Below, piece by piece: positions 6,372 to 6,828 of a DNA stretch of 6,828 nt. Below the pieces are notes generated by a model. The model did no database searches. It worked only from the letters and a program-made list of their open reading frames with translations, and had not been told where the DNA came from. The stretch's first letter is position 1. The number at the start of each line of letters is the position of its first letter. The position numbers and the translations under genes were made by a program. Source of the DNA: an uncultured Lachnospiraceae bacterium (GTDB lineage Bacteria; Bacillota; Clostridia; Lachnospirales; Lachnospiraceae); assembly GCA_945827765.1 (NCBI GenBank), contig CALZPS010000079.1, positions 1 to 6,828 on the forward strand, read 5' to 3'.

Positions 6372-6378
6372 CCTCCTT
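6372..6378 (-). promoter_or_regulatory. Ribosome binding site fixing the GTG start of spoIIIAH
   Basis: A full AAGGAGG on the minus strand, directly after the TAA stop of spoIIIAG and 7 nt before the GTG at 6362-6364. It supports a GTG start for spoIIIAH and close coupling to spoIIIAG. Confidence 0.88.
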
Positions 6379-6781
6379 TTATGTATCTGTCCTTTTCATT
6401 ATTTTTATTTTATGCGCTTCCACTCCGAATAATGCCTGAATTGCCTCCGTAATATCACGTATGACTACTGCATTGCCTCCGCCCTCCGCCACGACCAGCA
6501 CGCCCTCGATTTCGGGAGTCAGTTCCTTGCTAACATATGGACTCTGTGTGCCGTCTGCAAACTGTTCATACACACTGCTGTTTTCGGAGGAATATTCTTC
6601 CTGAAGGCGTGTGCCGCCTGTACTGTCTTTCTCATCGGTTGACTGGTTGCTCTTTGAACTGTCTTTTTCAATTACTTTTTCCGCGGTGGATTTCAATGTG
6701 ATCATCACTTCGGTTTTACCCACACCTTCTACCTGCTCCAATGCGCGGGCAATCCGCTGTTCCAGATATTCCTGATATCGT
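6379..6781 (-). CDS. spoIIIAG: Stage III sporulation protein AG, C-terminal part (5' truncated by adapter)
   Basis: SpoIIIAG forms a large ring in the mother-cell membrane as part of the SpoIIIA-SpoIIQ channel. About 133 genuine C-terminal residues remain; the family is around 200-230, so the N-terminal tail and the membrane segment are missing. YLEQRIARALEQVEGVGKTE and VMITLKST form the first half of the ring-building motif. A long polar serine/lysine/glutamate insert follows (about residues 30-80 of the fragment), matching the beta-rich insertion known in SpoIIIAG, and EGVLVVAEGG with NAVVIRDITEAIQALFGVEA complete the domain. The frame runs on to an ATG at 6796-6798, but that ATG and the residues MCIRD come entirely from the adapter, and the next codon (6781-6783) is two-thirds adapter; the true start lies outside the window. 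It ends 14 bp before spoIIIAH. Confidence 0.94.
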
Positions 6782-6828
6782 CTGTCTCTTATACACATCT
6801 GACGCTGCCGACGATACTCCTTGTGTAG
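6782..6828 (-). other. Nextera i5-side adapter, inverted copy (artificial, untrimmed)
   Basis: The exact reverse complement of 1-46 plus one more base: Tn5 mosaic end at 6782-6800, read-1 adapter at 6801-6814, index TACTCCTT (reverse of AAGGAGTA) at 6815-6822 and GTGTAG of the P5 primer at 6823-6828. It truncates spoIIIAG. The same index at both ends means both ends carry the same adapter side. Confidence 0.98.

Noticed and set aside
1..6828. Terminal inverted repeats resembling transposon ends
   Set aside because: They are the Tn5 mosaic end plus primer, index and adapter sequence of a sequencing library, and the DNA between them is ordinary chromosome with no transposase.
1..6828. CRISPR array, tRNA/rRNA genes, toxin-antitoxin, phage or defence genes
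   Set aside because: No repeat-spacer pattern, tRNA-like folds or unexplained large frames were seen; nearly all sequence is taken up by well-known core genes.

Overview
The window is a 6.7 kb piece of chromosome from a spore-forming Firmicute, most likely a Clostridia member of the Lachnospiraceae type. The evidence is the spoIIIA sporulation genes, the Asp23/nusB/xseA/xseB/ispA/dxs order, strong AAGGAGG-type ribosome binding sites and the protein sequences. It is flanked on both sides by sequencing-library adapter. Bases 1-46 and 6782-6828 are Nextera/Tn5 adapter in inverted orientation, so the biological insert is 47-6781. All genes lie on the minus strand and are read from high to low coordinates.

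In transcription order: the end of the spoIIIA operon comes first, with spoIIIAG (5' end cut by the adapter) and spoIIIAH (complete, GTG start). Both encode ring proteins of the mother-cell/forespore channel. A 173 bp gap follows with a long inverted repeat, T-tract/GCAGCC direct repeats and a clear sigma-A-type promoter that drives prfC (release factor 3). After prfC comes a second strong extended -10 promoter. It starts a housekeeping run: an Asp23/Gls24-family gene (yqhY-like), a hairpin gap, nusB, xseA, xseB, ispA and dxs (3' end cut by the adapter).

The housekeeping run links rRNA antitermination (NusB), both subunits of exonuclease VII (XseA, XseB) and the first steps of isoprenoid supply: DXS makes DXP and IspA makes farnesyl diphosphate. 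The xseA-xseB-ispA genes overlap by 8 and 11 nt, so they are probably translationally coupled. Compared with Bacillus subtilis, accB/accC and folD are absent from this interval and prfC stands between spoIIIAH and the Asp23 gene.

I see no mobile element, CRISPR array, RNA gene, defence system or previously undescribed biological system. The points worth a second look are the adapter ends and the false peptide tails they create, the intergenic inverted repeat, the independently promoted prfC, and the hairpin ahead of nusB.
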